From: Nymphalis io
Lineage: Eukaryota; Arthropoda; Insecta; Lepidoptera; Nymphalidae
Assembly: GCF_905147045.1 (NCBI RefSeq)
Contig: NC_065902.1
Location: 8,191,377-8,255,376 of the forward strand
DNA length: 64,000 nt
Reading direction: 5' to 3'
A program made the translations under genes and the position numbers. Below, in pieces: positions 22,885 through 33,655 of the stretch (the stretch's first letter is position 1; the number at the start of each line of letters is the position of its first letter). A model generated the notes under the pieces. The model was given only the letters and a program-made list of their open reading frames with translations, was not told the DNA's origin and made no database searches.

Positions 22885-23120
22885 ATACACTGTCTCATAC
22901 AGCAATACTTAGTATATTTGTTTTTTGGCTGGAAGGACGTGAGCCCGTCTAACTACAGACACAAGGGACATAACATATTTTTACCAAAGTTGGTGGCGTA
23001 TTGGCTATATAAGCGATGGTTAACATTACTTAAAATGTCAATGTCTATGGGCGTTGGTTACCACTTATCATCAGGTGGCCCATATTCCCATCCGCCTACC
23101 TGTACTATAAAAAAATATAT
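22885..23120 (+). mobile_element. SINE-M copy, 5'-degenerate
   Basis: CAGCAATACTTAGTATATTT, ACTACAGACACAAGGGACAT, AAAGTTGGTGGCGTATTGGC, CAATGTCTATGGGCGTTGGT, CACTTATCATCAGGTGGCCC and CCGCCTACCTGTACTATAAA are the 3' two thirds of SINE-M. The 102-codon frame running through it is not a gene. Confidence 0.75.
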
Positions 23121-23124
23121 ATCA

Positions 23125-24440
23125 CTATGCTACAGATCTAAATACATACATATAAACTTAAAGTAAACTATTAAAAAAAATATTTCTTTAGTTTAATCCT
23201 TATGTTTTTTTTAAATAATAAAACACAGTTTTGAAGGTAGTTTGTTAATTAGTCCGGGAACAATATGCTCGGTAGTCCGGTCGCCGTACATATTGTTTGC
23301 CTTCAAGGAATAAATATAAAACTGTTCGACTTCAAGGAATGAATTATATATATTGAGATTAATAATAAGAGAATATGACGAATATATAAATCAACAATCA
23401 AAATATTATGTCACAAAATGAAAAAGTTAAAAAAATAATACAGTTAAATTTTATGCGTTTAAAAGATATTTTCTGGCAAGATAAATATAGTACTAACTAC
23501 TTATCACACAGGACATGTCATTACATAAGAGTGTGTCTTTATTGTGATGTATATTTTATACAAAGAAATGAATACACCTTTAAGTAAATAATTCAGTGAA
23601 TTGAGAAAGTAAAAGCTCTCTGCTCTTTTGGGGTTAGCGTCTGTCAGTTGGCCTGTCACTTATATATGGCAGTTTGTTACACTCTGTTACTATGACTTTT
23701 TCATGTTAATGCTACTTTTTATTTATTTTGACCTAAGAGAAAATCTTTAATGTGTTTCTTCAGCTTCATCTAAATTATTTTTTACCGTATTATGAAAGGA
23801 TTTAAGTTACATTTATATAATTTCGAAATTTCTACCATAAACATGGTAGAATTTCGAATCGAATTAATATTTTAATTAATAAAATATACTTTACTCTGCG
23901 ATATTAACTACTAAGTAAGAAAAACAAATCACATAATTTAATAATATTAGTTGCATCTTTACTAAAAGTTAAATGATTATATTATATGCAAACAGAAAAA
24001 TCTTAAAATAAGCTATCTAAGAAAATATTTCCATAGATAATAAAGACAAAAGAAAATAATTTTCTATTTGCCTATCACTACTAATATACGGTGTGATGCC
24101 AAAACTGCTTCCCGCCTTTTCCGTGTTGGCTTTCATGCCTGTAATAGGATACCTGGATATTAACCGCCTACGCAGTGAAAACAATAGGGGAATGAAGATA
24201 ATTATATCAGAAGCGAGGTGCGTAATGATCCAAGTTTTGCGCATTATAGACGTTATACTTCGAAAACTGTCTTAGTTTGTGTAATACTTTTCATCATAAT
24301 AAAGAAATAAACCATACTCAGTTAGTCTTTTGATTGAAGATTTTAATTAAATCACTGTCAAGCAAGTAAATTATATAAATGTTGATAACTTATATCTAAG
24401 AATATAAGTAAAATATTTAAGAATAAAACACTAAGATTAA
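23125..24440. other. AT-rich sequence, no gene seen
   Basis: Holds a hairpin at 23822-23858 (17- and 16-base arms, one bulged base). It also holds a loose inverted pair around GTCCGG at 23222-23330 with ACAGTTTT ends. Frames at 24017-24275 overlap on opposite strands and are not supported. Confidence 0.45.
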
Positions 24441-24470
24441 CAAATTCTAGCCACAATTCCAAGTGAACAG

Positions 24471-24872
24471 TTGAAGAAAACGAACAATAGAATCCAGAGA
24501 ATATCCATCACGCGGATTCAAGCGCTTGAAGAAAAACTGCACTCCTCAGGAAAAACAAACAGCTTTCAATTGGTCCATCCTAAGTTACAAAGGAAAGGAA
24601 ACTACAGGCTGTGTACACTGCAAAACTGCACCAAACTGCGCTTATTGAAGCGGAAAATTGAGCTAGTGCCAATTTTATTTTCAATTCCCTTAGTAGAATT
24701 GGTGCTACATTACGAGGAAGATCCAATTAATGTTTATTACACTGTATTGGTTTTATTGGCCAAGACTATAATATTTATTTTATTGGGATCACATATTTAT
24801 TTTGTTCGCTTAAGCTATTTATATTTATTTAAGGTTTTTCAAACATCATGTAAAAGTATGTTCCAAAGATAA
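24471..24872 (+). other. Unrecognised 133-codon open segment
   Basis: The longest open frame outside the mobile elements. The first 70 residues are Lys/Arg/Gln-rich (for example QALEEKLHSSGKTNSF), and their DNA is of mixed composition. The rest is a hydrophobic, AT-driven stretch rich in Ile, Leu, Tyr and Phe that could form one or two membrane helices but also arises from plain AT-rich DNA. No start context, splice signal or homologous copy in the window helps. It could be a fragment of a decayed gene or chance. Confidence 0.12.
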
Positions 24873-24967
24873 CTTGATCAACATAAAACCATACACAACT
24901 GTCACGAGCTCATTAAAATATACTATTTGATTTGAAGATAGACAAGCAAATGGCTTTTAAATTTTCT

Positions 24968-25160
24968 TGGTGGTAGGGTTTTGTGCATGCCCATCCGGGT
25001 ATCATCCACTCTTCAGATATCCTAATTATATATATCCCAACATTTCTGGTTTAAGGAGTGACTAACTGCAGGCACCAGGAACAAAATATCTTAGTTCCGA
25101 AGGTTGGTGGCGCAATACTTCTTACAATACCAATGTCTATGGCCGGTAATAATGCTTAAT
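24968..25160 (+). repeat. SINE-M copy, degenerate
   Basis: TGGTGGTAGGGTTTTGTGCA, ATCCACTCTTCAGATATCCT, GGTTTAAGGAGTGACTAACT, AACAAAATATCTTAGTTCCG and AAGGTTGGTGGCGCAATACT follow SINE-M order with losses in the middle and 3' end. Confidence 0.65.
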
Positions 25161-25300
25161 CAAGATATGACTTATTGTCTAAAGTTTACTAACTACTATT
25201 ACGTATCTAGCATATAAAGATATGCTGTATGATCACTTGACTTCGAGATCATTAGCCATAAGTTAATTTCACTTGTTTTCCCACCGACTTATTCTTTCAG

Positions 25301-25358
25301 TCACCATCTTATCGTCGCTAAGCTACGAAAAGCAACGCCATGCTCATCACGAGCACCA
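25301..25358 (+). other. Candidate 58-nt internal exon (speculative)
   Basis: CCACCGACTTATTCTTTCAG is a good acceptor ending at 25300, and GTAAGT at 25359-25364 is a consensus donor. The 58 bases between are GC-richer than the flanks and open in two frames. One gives TILSSLSYEKQRHAHHEH, charged and hydrophilic; the other gives HHLIVAKLRKATPCSS. The GC-richer composition continues downstream to about 25540, so the patch could instead be a repeat or conserved non-coding element. No gene identity can be given. Confidence 0.18.
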
Positions 25359-25559
25359 GTAAGTAATAAATCATGCGCTGGATGACAACCAAGTGGCTGT
25401 TTTTGCCTCCCCACCCCTGTCTCGGGCAGATGAGGTCTCAGCAAATAGCTAGACAAATGATGGACAAGACAAATTGCTTTAAGTGGCAAAATATGGACAC
25501 CCTTTTATTTTACATTCCATCGAGACGACGTTTTCCAGCTTACCGCTTCTTGATTATAT

Positions 25560-26465
25560 AGTTTTAAGTATTTAAGAATGAATTGCTTTGAATAAAATAT
25601 TAAGACATTTTATTTAAATAAATATTTATCAAAATGTTTGATCAGAACAGAAACCATTAATGATGATAAAATTAATATCATAGATATCTACTATTATTTT
25701 TGTTTAAAAGTTGTTATATTTATACATAAATATAGGACCAGATAATATGTAATATCTCTTTGGCTGTTCCTAATAAAACTGGTACATAAATACTTTATAC
25801 ACAGTAATGTATTTTTTCAAAACACATGCATAAGTCGTTATTAATGTGTTTATAGAAGCGAATCCAAGCGAATGAAGAATGAATAATGCAATGGTTTTGG
25901 CTTTTCATTATATTCAAATGTTATTGTTGTTTTTGCCTGGAAGCTGCACCGACTGGACGTTGAATGATATCATATTCATAAAAATAAATACTTATTAAAC
26001 TAAATCCGCCATACACAGAATAAAATTACGCAAATGTAATATTAATACATATTAAAAATATTAATTATATTATTAATATATATTTAAAATATTAAAATTA
26101 GCAAAAGTAATTACAAATGGTGAAGTAGCTTATATAAAAAATAGTCAAGTTAATAAAATGTTTATTCAAAATTAATGTGGTTTTTTACATGATTAATGAA
26201 ATTACAGATAGTAATAAAACAATTGAGAAATTAAATGACTAAGCTGTATGGTCAAATGTCGTTGCCTATTATGGTTGGGATAATCGATAAAGTATAAAAA
26301 ATATTCTATACAAAAATAGCCACAAACTGAGAATAGAGCTGGCTTTGATATACCCAATAAGTCAACTTGTTTATTTGTTATTCAAAGATAAACAATTAAA
26401 TATGCTTAGCAAAACATCATTAATATACTTTTTTTTGTAAAAAAAGGAAATGGAATTAATATGCT
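25560..26465. other. AT-rich sequence, no gene seen
   Basis: No recognised repeat and no meaningful open frame. Confidence 0.55.
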
Positions 26466-26470
26466 TAAAA

Positions 26471-26546
26471 ACATATTAAACATTGTCATTGTTTAATATG
26501 TATTTGACACATATTAAACATTGTCATTGTTTAATATGTGTCAAAT
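26471..26546. repeat. Tandem pair of hairpins sharing one core
   Basis: The block ACATATTAAACA-TTGTCAT-TGTTTAATATGT (12-bp arms) occurs at 26471-26501. It is repeated at 26502-26546, where the arms are extended to 19 bp by ATTTGAC at the start and GTCAAAT at the end. Arms and the 7-base loop are identical in both copies. Confidence 0.9.
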
Positions 26547-26559
26547 GCCCAAATATAAA

Positions 26560-28010
26560 TCACTTACGATGCTAGTCCCTATAAACTTAAAAAAATATTT
26601 ACATATATAATCGAAATCATGGTTAAATGCAAAACTGGAAACAGTTTCGAAGTATATAAAACGTGACAAAGTCAACTTCCACTCGGAATTTGCAAGAGAT
26701 AAATGTACATAGCTTCGTTGAGCCGAAAGTTCTGATAGTGGAAGTTGTCGGTTTAAAAATTGTCCCTTTATATATTATTTTGTTTACAAAATATTGTTAG
26801 TTAACGTGCAGAATATATTTTAATTTCTAAATGTTTTAATTGGCGAAAAAATACATGTTAATATGTCATGTGTCATGAAATCTAATATGATATCATTATT
26901 TTAATCAATTTATATTCAAATGGATTTAAGTAAATCGGCAATGTCGATCAAAATCAATTCTGTATAATTCTGTATAGCGATATTTATCAATTCGTATCCA
27001 GTTAATCGAAAACTCAAAAGATAACTATTACTTATAAATCATGCTAGAATAACCCTTAATAACTTCAAATTAAATAACTTCATAGTTACTTATCTATTAT
27101 ATATAAAAATTATACACAATTATAAAATTTACACAATCGTTTTATGCTTATAAAACCCAAAGCTTAATTAATTTTCGAACATAGTTAAAAAAAAATTAAG
27201 CCTTAGATATGAATTTATTTTGCATGTCACAATGAAGATGGGATCTTGATAGGTTAAAATACTTGAAACTACTCTAATTTTATGTTGCATCCTCATGGAG
27301 TCGATTATAACTCTCGGAATTATATTTCCAATCTTAAATTTTGATAATTTCGTACAGCAGCTGTTTTCAGAAGCGAGTTGACAGAATTATTATAACTACC
27401 AAAATTACAAGTAAATTAAATGAATTATTTAATTCGTTACTTTTTCACATAATATATAAGGTTTGACCAAAATATATACAACATAAACGAATAAGAAACT
27501 AGCGCTTTATAAAAACGTTAGAATTAATATCATATTTAATATTATTTTATATTTAATAGGGAATATAACCCAGCTCATATTTTAACAAGAACAAGCATAA
27601 TATAGCCCGGAAGAAAAATATAAAACAGTATAAAAGATTTTAAAAATTAATGCTTGCAGTACAAGCTAGCGGTTTCCGTACTACTTATGAAAATGCTAAA
27701 TGTAACACAGAATATTTTTATACGAAACAGCATATTCTCTCGTATTACAAAACCTGAATTATTAAAAAAAAACCCTGCTGTTTTTGGCACGAATAATGAC
27801 AAAGAAATTGTGAACTGGTCCGTAGCTCTTATCAGTGAGCGTTAGACTAAACCTCATTGTTTTCTAATGTAGGCACCTTGGCTGCTTGGAAAACCAGGTC
27901 TAATTAACTGCTATGCTACAAGTTAACTGAATAGTCACCCGAGTGGATGTTCGTTGCTATAAGTATATTTATTTATATAATTTATCTCAATGTACATAGA
28001 TTATTTTTTT
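26560..28010. other. AT-rich sequence, no gene seen
   Basis: The 63-codon frame at 27654-27845 is preceded by AT-rich DNA and shows no motif. No repeat family recognised. Confidence 0.5.
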
Positions 28011-28041
28011 GTGTGAAGTGATAATTATATATATATATATA

Positions 28042-28411
28042 TGTCGGCGGCAGCGACGGGTGAGCGATAGAGCTGTCTTCTTCTAAATTTGGTGGTACGG
28101 GGTCCATCACGATATTGTATCAATAATAACTTAATGTAGGTATAACAAGGATTTATTGTTACAGATCACAATACACAAGTATAATTAGGTACTAAATAGG
28201 TAAACCGACAGTTTCGTCTTGGAGGTGTAGACTGGTCGGTTTCTCAAACGCAAGTCCCCATTTCTCGAATGCAAGTCTTTTTATAAACAGTCACCCCACT
28301 CCCCAACACGACTCTGTCCACGTGACTTCAACAACGAAAGAAGTCACCGCGTTTACCCGTTACTACTATAGTCAATTCAGCTACTTTTAATTAAAAATAT
28401 TGTTTTTCCAC

Positions 28412-28415
<4 letters not shown>
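28042..28415. mobile_element. Probable solo LTR inserted in an AT microsatellite
   Basis: A 374-bp GC-richer unit starts TGTCGGCGGCAGCGACGGG and ends TTTTTCCACGACA, so it has the TG...CA ends of a retroviral-type LTR with a TGTCG/CGACA terminal inverted pair. TATATA directly flanks it on both sides, compatible with a 4-6 bp target duplication but masked by the (AT)n target. No internal coding region, primer-binding site or second LTR is seen nearby, hence solo. The TGTCGGCGGC start is reminiscent of BEL/Pao LTRs, which is an impression only. Orientation is undetermined. Confidence 0.6.

Positions 28416-28442
<27 letters not shown>
28416..28442. repeat. (TA)n microsatellite
   Basis: About thirteen TA units follow the LTR end. 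A matching AT tract precedes it at 28023-28041. The word GTGTGAAGTGATAATT occurs before the left tract (about 28011) and after the right one (about 28449). Confidence 0.9.
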
Positions 28443-28445
<3 letters not shown>

Positions 28446-28527
28446 ATGTGTGTGAAGTGATAATTGTCATATTATAATTATATATATATGCATACAATAC
28501 AATACAATATGATACTACTATAGTAAG

Positions 28528-28710
28528 AACGCATAAATCTTAACCGATGATCGTGTGTTCAAACCGGGCAAGCACCACTCAAATTCTGCCACATGTGTAT
28601 TCCACCAACCCGCACTGGGGCAGCGAGGTGGAATAAGCTCCAAACCTTCTCCTCAAAAAAGGGAGAGGATCCCTTTAGCCCAGCAGTGGGACATTCACAG
28701 GCTGTTATTA
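28528..28710 (+). mobile_element. SINE-A with internal deletion
   Basis: AAATCTTAACCGATGATCGT, GTTCAAACCGGGCAAGCACC and ACTCAAATTCTGCCACATGT are joined directly, skipping roughly 95 bp of the consensus middle present at 46500-46595. The rest, CACCAACCCGCACTGGGGCA, GTGGAATAAGCTCCAAACCT and GCAGTGGGACATTCACAGGC, is well preserved. The 70-codon frame inside is not a gene. Confidence 0.8.
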
Positions 28711-28719
28711 CGGATAATT

Positions 28720-29305
28720 ATATTTAAAACCAAAAAAAATGATTGCTGCACCTTATTTGTATGGTAATTTACGATTACTAAGATTTTACAAAATAAAACC
28801 ACGACTTTCATTTGTACAAATGTGTTTTTTTTTTAAAAACTAATTTATAATAACATTATTATAATATAATTAAAGTATTTTTCTACATTACGTATAAAAA
28901 ATTTAAACATAGTTTTATAAATTTACAAAGTTTTATAAAGCAATTGTGTATAGCAGTTCCCATTATAGCATTTCATACGATATTTAAAATAGCAAATCAT
29001 CCGTTTAAAAGGTACATAAGCGTTTATTACTTTCCATTTGTTTTTACCAAATGAATGAAAATGTTCTCGCGCGAAACAGTTTACCATTATACACTGAAAT
29101 ACGAGCCCCAGCCAGGTCACTGGATCACTGGAACAGTGCGTATTTCTTCAAGTAAACATTTCAAAGCGATCCGTGCGTTAACACCGAGGGAAATACGGAA
29201 ATGAAATTTATACCTCTGTAAATACAGGCAAAATCATTGATTATGAAATACAATTTGTCTTTTTTAATATTGAATATTATATTCAATATTATTTATTACT
29301 AGCTA
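28720..29305. other. AT-rich sequence, no gene seen
   Basis: A 65-codon minus-strand frame at 28923-29120 has no recognisable motif. No repeat family recognised. Confidence 0.5.
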
Positions 29306-29307
29306 CC

Positions 29308-29765
29308 CGTTCCGGCTTCGCACGGGTTAAATAAGGGCCTACATTGAATGTTTACATCGTATAACTTTAATGTCAGTAAAGCTCACAATCGTAATATTTC
29401 AGCCAATTCTCACAAAATCTTAATAAATTATATATAAACCTTCCTAATTAATCACTCCGTTTTTTGGTGTTTATGAATTTATTGAGACAGACGTGACATT
29501 TTTTATTGTTTTCTGTCTCTTTCTATGTTATAGTATTAATGATCAGTGAATAAACACGAATAGTGCCTCGGCGACTAAGCTTCGATCGGCTATTTTTATT
29601 ATTTTTGAAAACCGTATGAAAATCTGTTAAGTAATTAATTTATCGCGTTCAGACAAACAGACAGACGTGACAGCTTAGATGGTTTTCTGTATCTTTCTAT
29701 GTTATAATATTAATGATTAGCAAATAAACATGACATAGTGCCTCGGTGACTGAGCTATTTTTGTG
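29308..29765. repeat. Dispersed repeat with internal tandem duplication
   Basis: Starts TAGCTACCCGTTCCGGCTTC then GCACGGGTTAAATAAGG, a motif common at the edge of lepidopteran dispersed repeats. Inside, a unit of about 95 bp beginning GACAGACGTGACA and ending GCCTCGG(C/T)GACT(A/G)AGC occurs at 29487-29580 and again at 29660-29755, offset 173 bp. Shared inner words include TTTCTATGTTATA and TATTAATGAT. No coding potential. Confidence 0.6.
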
Positions 29766-29769
29766 ATAA

Positions 29770-30540
29770 AATGCGTTTTTTTTTAGAAAGAAACTTATAT
29801 ATATGTACTTACAAAGTAAAACTGTATCTTATACAAAATTTAAGCCAAGACATTAAAGCTGTTTACGAGATACACTAAATACATTTAAGTATATACATGA
29901 ATTGCGCATTTAATACAATAAGGTAAAAATAATACATGATCGGAAAATACAATCGTACCTATAAAATATCTTTAGCATTTTTTATTCTATTTATGTGGCT
30001 GTGACTGTCTAGTTAAACGATATGATTATATAGAATCGAGAATCACTTATTGTCCATCAAAAATACATTAGAGAAAACATATATCTAATACATTCTCGCA
30101 CGAAACATGACAATATTCATTTAAATCAGTGAATCACTGAACCAATTTTTGTTTTAAAACGAAAATTCTAGAAATATAATATTTTTCGTAACAAAAACCG
30201 TGCCGAAAAGGCATGCTGAAAAGTTATTTGATATTGAGGTTAAAACCAATTCAGATTTTCGATAGACGTGACACAAAACCAATTTGTAGCCGTGAAACCG
30301 ACCTTTACTACAAACTCTATCTCAATTGTACCTAAGGTAGCGACTGCTTAATAAAAATCAAATTATTTACCTTAATACATCAGTCATTTTAACAAGTAAA
30401 ATTACGTGTCAATGTTTCGGAATTTAGATTCAATCAAGAAGAATCAACAAGAACCTCTTTAAAAAACAATATTTCATAACTTTTAATATACCTTACTATG
30501 TTATTGTGCTTGGAAGAAAAGAAAAAAAAAACAAGTCGAA
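29770..30540. other. AT-rich sequence, no gene seen
   Basis: No recognised repeat or open frame. Confidence 0.5.
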
Positions 30541-30544
30541 GTAG

Positions 30545-30785
30545 AATGCGTGAATCTTAATCGATAATCGTGGCAATGACGACCAATGAATATCCATGTG
30601 CTTAACTTGCTTTTTTAATTCATATCGCGCTCAGCGACGAAGAAAACCATCGTGAGTATACCTTATACGCCTAATTTTCCTGAAATTGTCCAACAAGTGA
30701 ACCAACCATGGAGCAGAGTGTTGGAATAATCTCTGAATCTTCTTCTCAAAGGGAAAGGAGGTTTTAGCCTAGCAGTAACACATTA
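30545..30785 (+). repeat. SINE-A copy, degenerate
   Basis: GCGTGAATCTTAATCGATAA, ATCCATGTGCTTAACTTGCT, GAAGAAAACCATCGTGAGTA, GTGAACCAACCATGGAGCAG, TCTGAATCTTCTTCTCAAAG and TTTTAGCCTAGCAGTAACAC track the SINE-A consensus from the end of the head to the 3' end. Confidence 0.7.
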
Positions 30786-31374
30786 ACTTGTCTGTACTTT
30801 AATATCATTTAATTTTAATATTTTTGCTCATTTTATATGAAATTACGTTGTTTGATGGTGATGTTTTTATTTACACGAAATACTAAGAAAAAGGTATAAA
30901 AATTAAACACTTTGTATTCTATAAAATCATTTCAGGAAAGATCAGAATTGACAGCTAAGATAAAAGTCAACCTAATTCTTTTAACAGTCTTTGCTAATAA
31001 TAATACAACAAAGAACATCCAGTGTTGCCCGTGTGAAAAGTTACTAACCAATATTTAGCATAGCACTGCAAGATTTCTGCATCATACAATATATAAGTGC
31101 CAAGAAATAAATTCAGCTTATAGCGATAAGTAAACAGAATGCATGCACGAGATATCTTATTGGAGGAAAAATTGGAAACAAAGAAATTCAGATATCTTTA
31201 TCCAATTTCATTTTGTAAAACGTATTGGCCTCTGTTTCGTATTATATTGGCTGAATTTCATCAAAAATATTTCGCACTGCTTACCTTAACTTTCTTCCTC
31301 ATGAAGTAAATTATTATTAATGCAAATTTAAGATAACTCCGTGATTCTTGTCCCGGTTTGAACCATTTTTTTTA

Positions 31375-31690
31375 TAGCACAGATAGGCGGACGAGCATGC
31401 ACTATCATATGCGATACTTTGCAAGAAGAAATCACACTCAATCAAAAGCCATTAAAAACATTTTATGTAATCGGAAATATAGTAACTGTTATTTTGGGTG
31501 TTGGTGACCATCGCTTACATCGCCAATGCGCCACCAACCTTCGGAACTAAGATGTTATGTCCCTTGTGCCTGTAATTACACAGGTTTACTCACCCTTCAA
31601 ACCACAACACAACAATACCAAGTGCTGCTGTTTTGCAGTAGAATATCAGATGAGCTTGCCCAAAGCCCTACCAACAGTAAATGGTCCAGC
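31375..31690 (-). mobile_element. SINE-M copy with an interrupting segment
   Basis: Plus-strand reading is ATAGGCGGACGAGCATGCAC, then about 90 bp of unrelated sequence (31405-31495), then GTGTTGGTGACCATCGCTTA, CCAATGCGCCACCAACCTTC, GGTTTACTCACCCTTCAAAC and GATGAGCTTGCCCAAAGCCC. The 70-codon plus-strand frame inside is the artefact common to this repeat. Confidence 0.75.
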
Positions 31691-31699
31691 CACTCGTCC

Positions 31700-32415
31700 A
31701 CTCGGCTGCTATTGCGCTTAACCTCTGAGGGGCGTTGACAGTTTTATTTCAAGGTTGTTTTTGAGTAAAACGCTTCTCACACAAAAATGTTTTAATTTTA
31801 TTACATTTTAAGAAAATGGTGTATACGAAACTCGCTACCCTTAATTATAATACAGAAGCTAACATCTAAATTAATATTAAGTTGATTACAATGACAAAAA
31901 TATAACTCCCAGGTTATTTGTATAGTCATTTAATTAATTGCATATATTATGAAGATTACCCGCAAACATCAAAATTAAACATCATCAAATGGAATTCTTC
32001 ATCAGCTCACATGTTCCCCTCCTTCAGAGGCGTGAAGAGGCATCTTGCGGACCGGCAAATATAATAAAAACAGTCTCAACCATGATACTAACTAAATCTG
32101 ATTTGAATTAATTTAACATAAATAGGAGTATAAATGAATTAGTGGTTAATATTTTATGCAGCGCCAATGTCTATATATCAGCGGTAGCGGATACTGTTTC
32201 AGTTTAATAGTGAAATTTCTTGCATTGATAGTATATGGGTTTAAGCTATGAGCTATGGTATATAAGATATTTAATGTTAGTACCAGTAATTATTAAATTA
32301 GTTCTTCTTTAGTTATTAAAATAATAAGTACTTGTAATGCATGTAATTGACATTTGGACAACTTTTGCTTTGTGCATAATATTATCTATGTTACAATACC
32401 GTTCGACAGGACTAA
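31700..32415. other. AT-rich sequence with a small GC patch
   Basis: A patch near 31990-32060 (TTCCCCTCCTTCAGAGGCGT, GAAGAGGCATCTTGCGGACC) stands out slightly. No gene or repeat recognised. Confidence 0.4.
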
Positions 32416-32422
32416 TTTTAGT

Positions 32423-32475
32423 TTTACGATGCTCGTTGACACATATATTAATATTTAAACAACGAGCATCGTAAA
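32423..32475. repeat. Perfect hairpin, 16-bp arms
   Basis: TTTACGATGCTCGTTG is repeated as its exact reverse complement CAACGAGCATCGTAAA after a 21-base spacer. No function is evident. Confidence 0.9.
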
Positions 32476-32524
32476 TCTATATAAAATTACCATAATATAT
32501 TTAGTATGTTTAATATATTCCTTC

Positions 32525-32740
32525 TATCTTGAACAGTTAATTGATGATTTTGGGTTCAATCCCGAGCAAGTAATGATCATGATCAAATTTTCATTATCTT
32601 AATTTGTGCTTATAATCCATTTCTTGTGGCGCAAAAAATTTGGAAACCTGTTAAGAATCTGCCATATGTATGTATATTTACATAGTGAAATCGGAGCAGC
32701 ATGTTAGAAAACCTTGAAAGAAGAATGTTTGAAGCCTTTA
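32525..32740 (+). repeat. SINE-A copy, degenerate
   Basis: TTGATGATTTTGGGTTCAAT, CCCGAGCAAGTAATGATC, TTAATTTGTGCTTATAATCC, AAGAATCTGCCATATGTATG and ATCGGAGCAGCATGTTAGAA match SINE-A in order, with many substitutions. Confidence 0.5.
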
Positions 32741-32940
32741 TGCTTTATAACCGTTTTATAAGTAATTGAATATTAGGTGCTGTAAAATTGAATAAATACC
32801 GGATATTAAATAGTATAATATAATAACATTTGAGCGATGACAAGAATTTACAAAATAAGATATAATATAATTCTAGTAATAGACGTTGACGAGTTTATTC
32901 ATCGTAGTTCATCACTCATGGCAACTCCATTCATCATAGG

Positions 32941-33207
32941 CGACGAATGATTGGTCAGATGGCTTGGTTGGAAGATTGAAGCCTTTCACGCCGTAGGTTG
33001 TGGGTTCGATTCCCACCCAGGACAGACATTTGAGTGCATGAACATGTCTGTTTGTCCTGAGTCTGGGTGTAATTACCTATATAAGTATGTGTTTGCAAAA
33101 GAAAAGCGGTGTAAGTAGTATCAGCATCACTTGTCTGGTTTCCATAGTACAACCTCTGCTTACTTTGAGATCAGATGGCCTTGTGTGAATAATGTCAAAA
33201 AAAAATG
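32941..33207 (+). mobile_element. SINE-C, full-length copy
   Basis: Head: GACGAATGATTGGTCAGATG and GCTTGGTTGGAAGATTGAAG, then GTAGGTTGTGGGTTCGATTC with B box GGTTCGATTCC. Body: CCACCCAGGACAGACATTTG, AACATGTCTGTTTGTCCTGA, GTAATTACCTATATAAGTAT. Tail: GAGATCAGATGGCCTTGTGT, then an A-rich end. The tRNA-like part spans about the first 75 bp. It is the plus-strand counterpart of the copies at 9298 and 58770. Confidence 0.85.
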
Positions 33208-33349
33208 AATTTTTCAAAGACCGTTTCAAATATTTTCACTATTTCCGAATCGGAAAATGAAATAATTCCTGGTATAAAATATATTTTACACCGATTTTAA
33301 CGAGTATAATTATGCAACTTCTATTACATTAGTTTGGCATTAGCGATTT

Positions 33350-33655
33350 TGTATTTTTTTTTTATTTAGTCCACAAAACTGACTACAATTATACAATCAA
33401 CAATGACATACAATAATACATTTAACTGAAAATATTTACAATTGAGTCTTCTCGATGTGGACATTACATGCTTATATGTGGGCTAAAGAGCAAAAAAAAA
33501 TTACATTAGCTAGTAACTACAGCGTAACATTAGAACAAACATAAGAAAACTTATAAAAACTATCACCTATAAAATAAAAATAAATAACTAAAAAGCAAAA
33601 CAGAATTAAACTAAACTAAAAAGTAACTAAATAATATAAAAATAGAACTAAAAAT
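33350..33655 (-). repeat. LINE 3' untranslated region
   Basis: Lies directly downstream, on the minus strand, of the LINE C-terminal fragment. It is AT-rich and ends in an A-rich tail (plus-strand GTATTTTTTTTTTATTTAGT near 33350). Assigned by adjacency to the coding fragment. Confidence 0.5.

Noticed and set aside
24093..24275. Two overlapping 60-75 codon frames on opposite strands near 24.1 kb
   Set aside because: Mutually antisense, no motif, no sign of conservation visible within the window.
31526..31738. A recurrent open frame starting MRHQP(W/S)ELRCYVPCACNYT, seen at 31526, 35717 and (minus) 1941
   Set aside because: It is the reverse complement of the SINE-M middle block. Recurrence follows the repeat, copies differ by frame-breaking changes, and no family supports a protein.
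32990..33020. Genuine tRNA gene (GGTTCGATTCC B box at 33004 and near 58965)
   Set aside because: The tRNA-like part is followed by a fixed SINE body and tail in three copies, and no clean acceptor-stem pairing closes the head. These are tRNA-derived SINEs.
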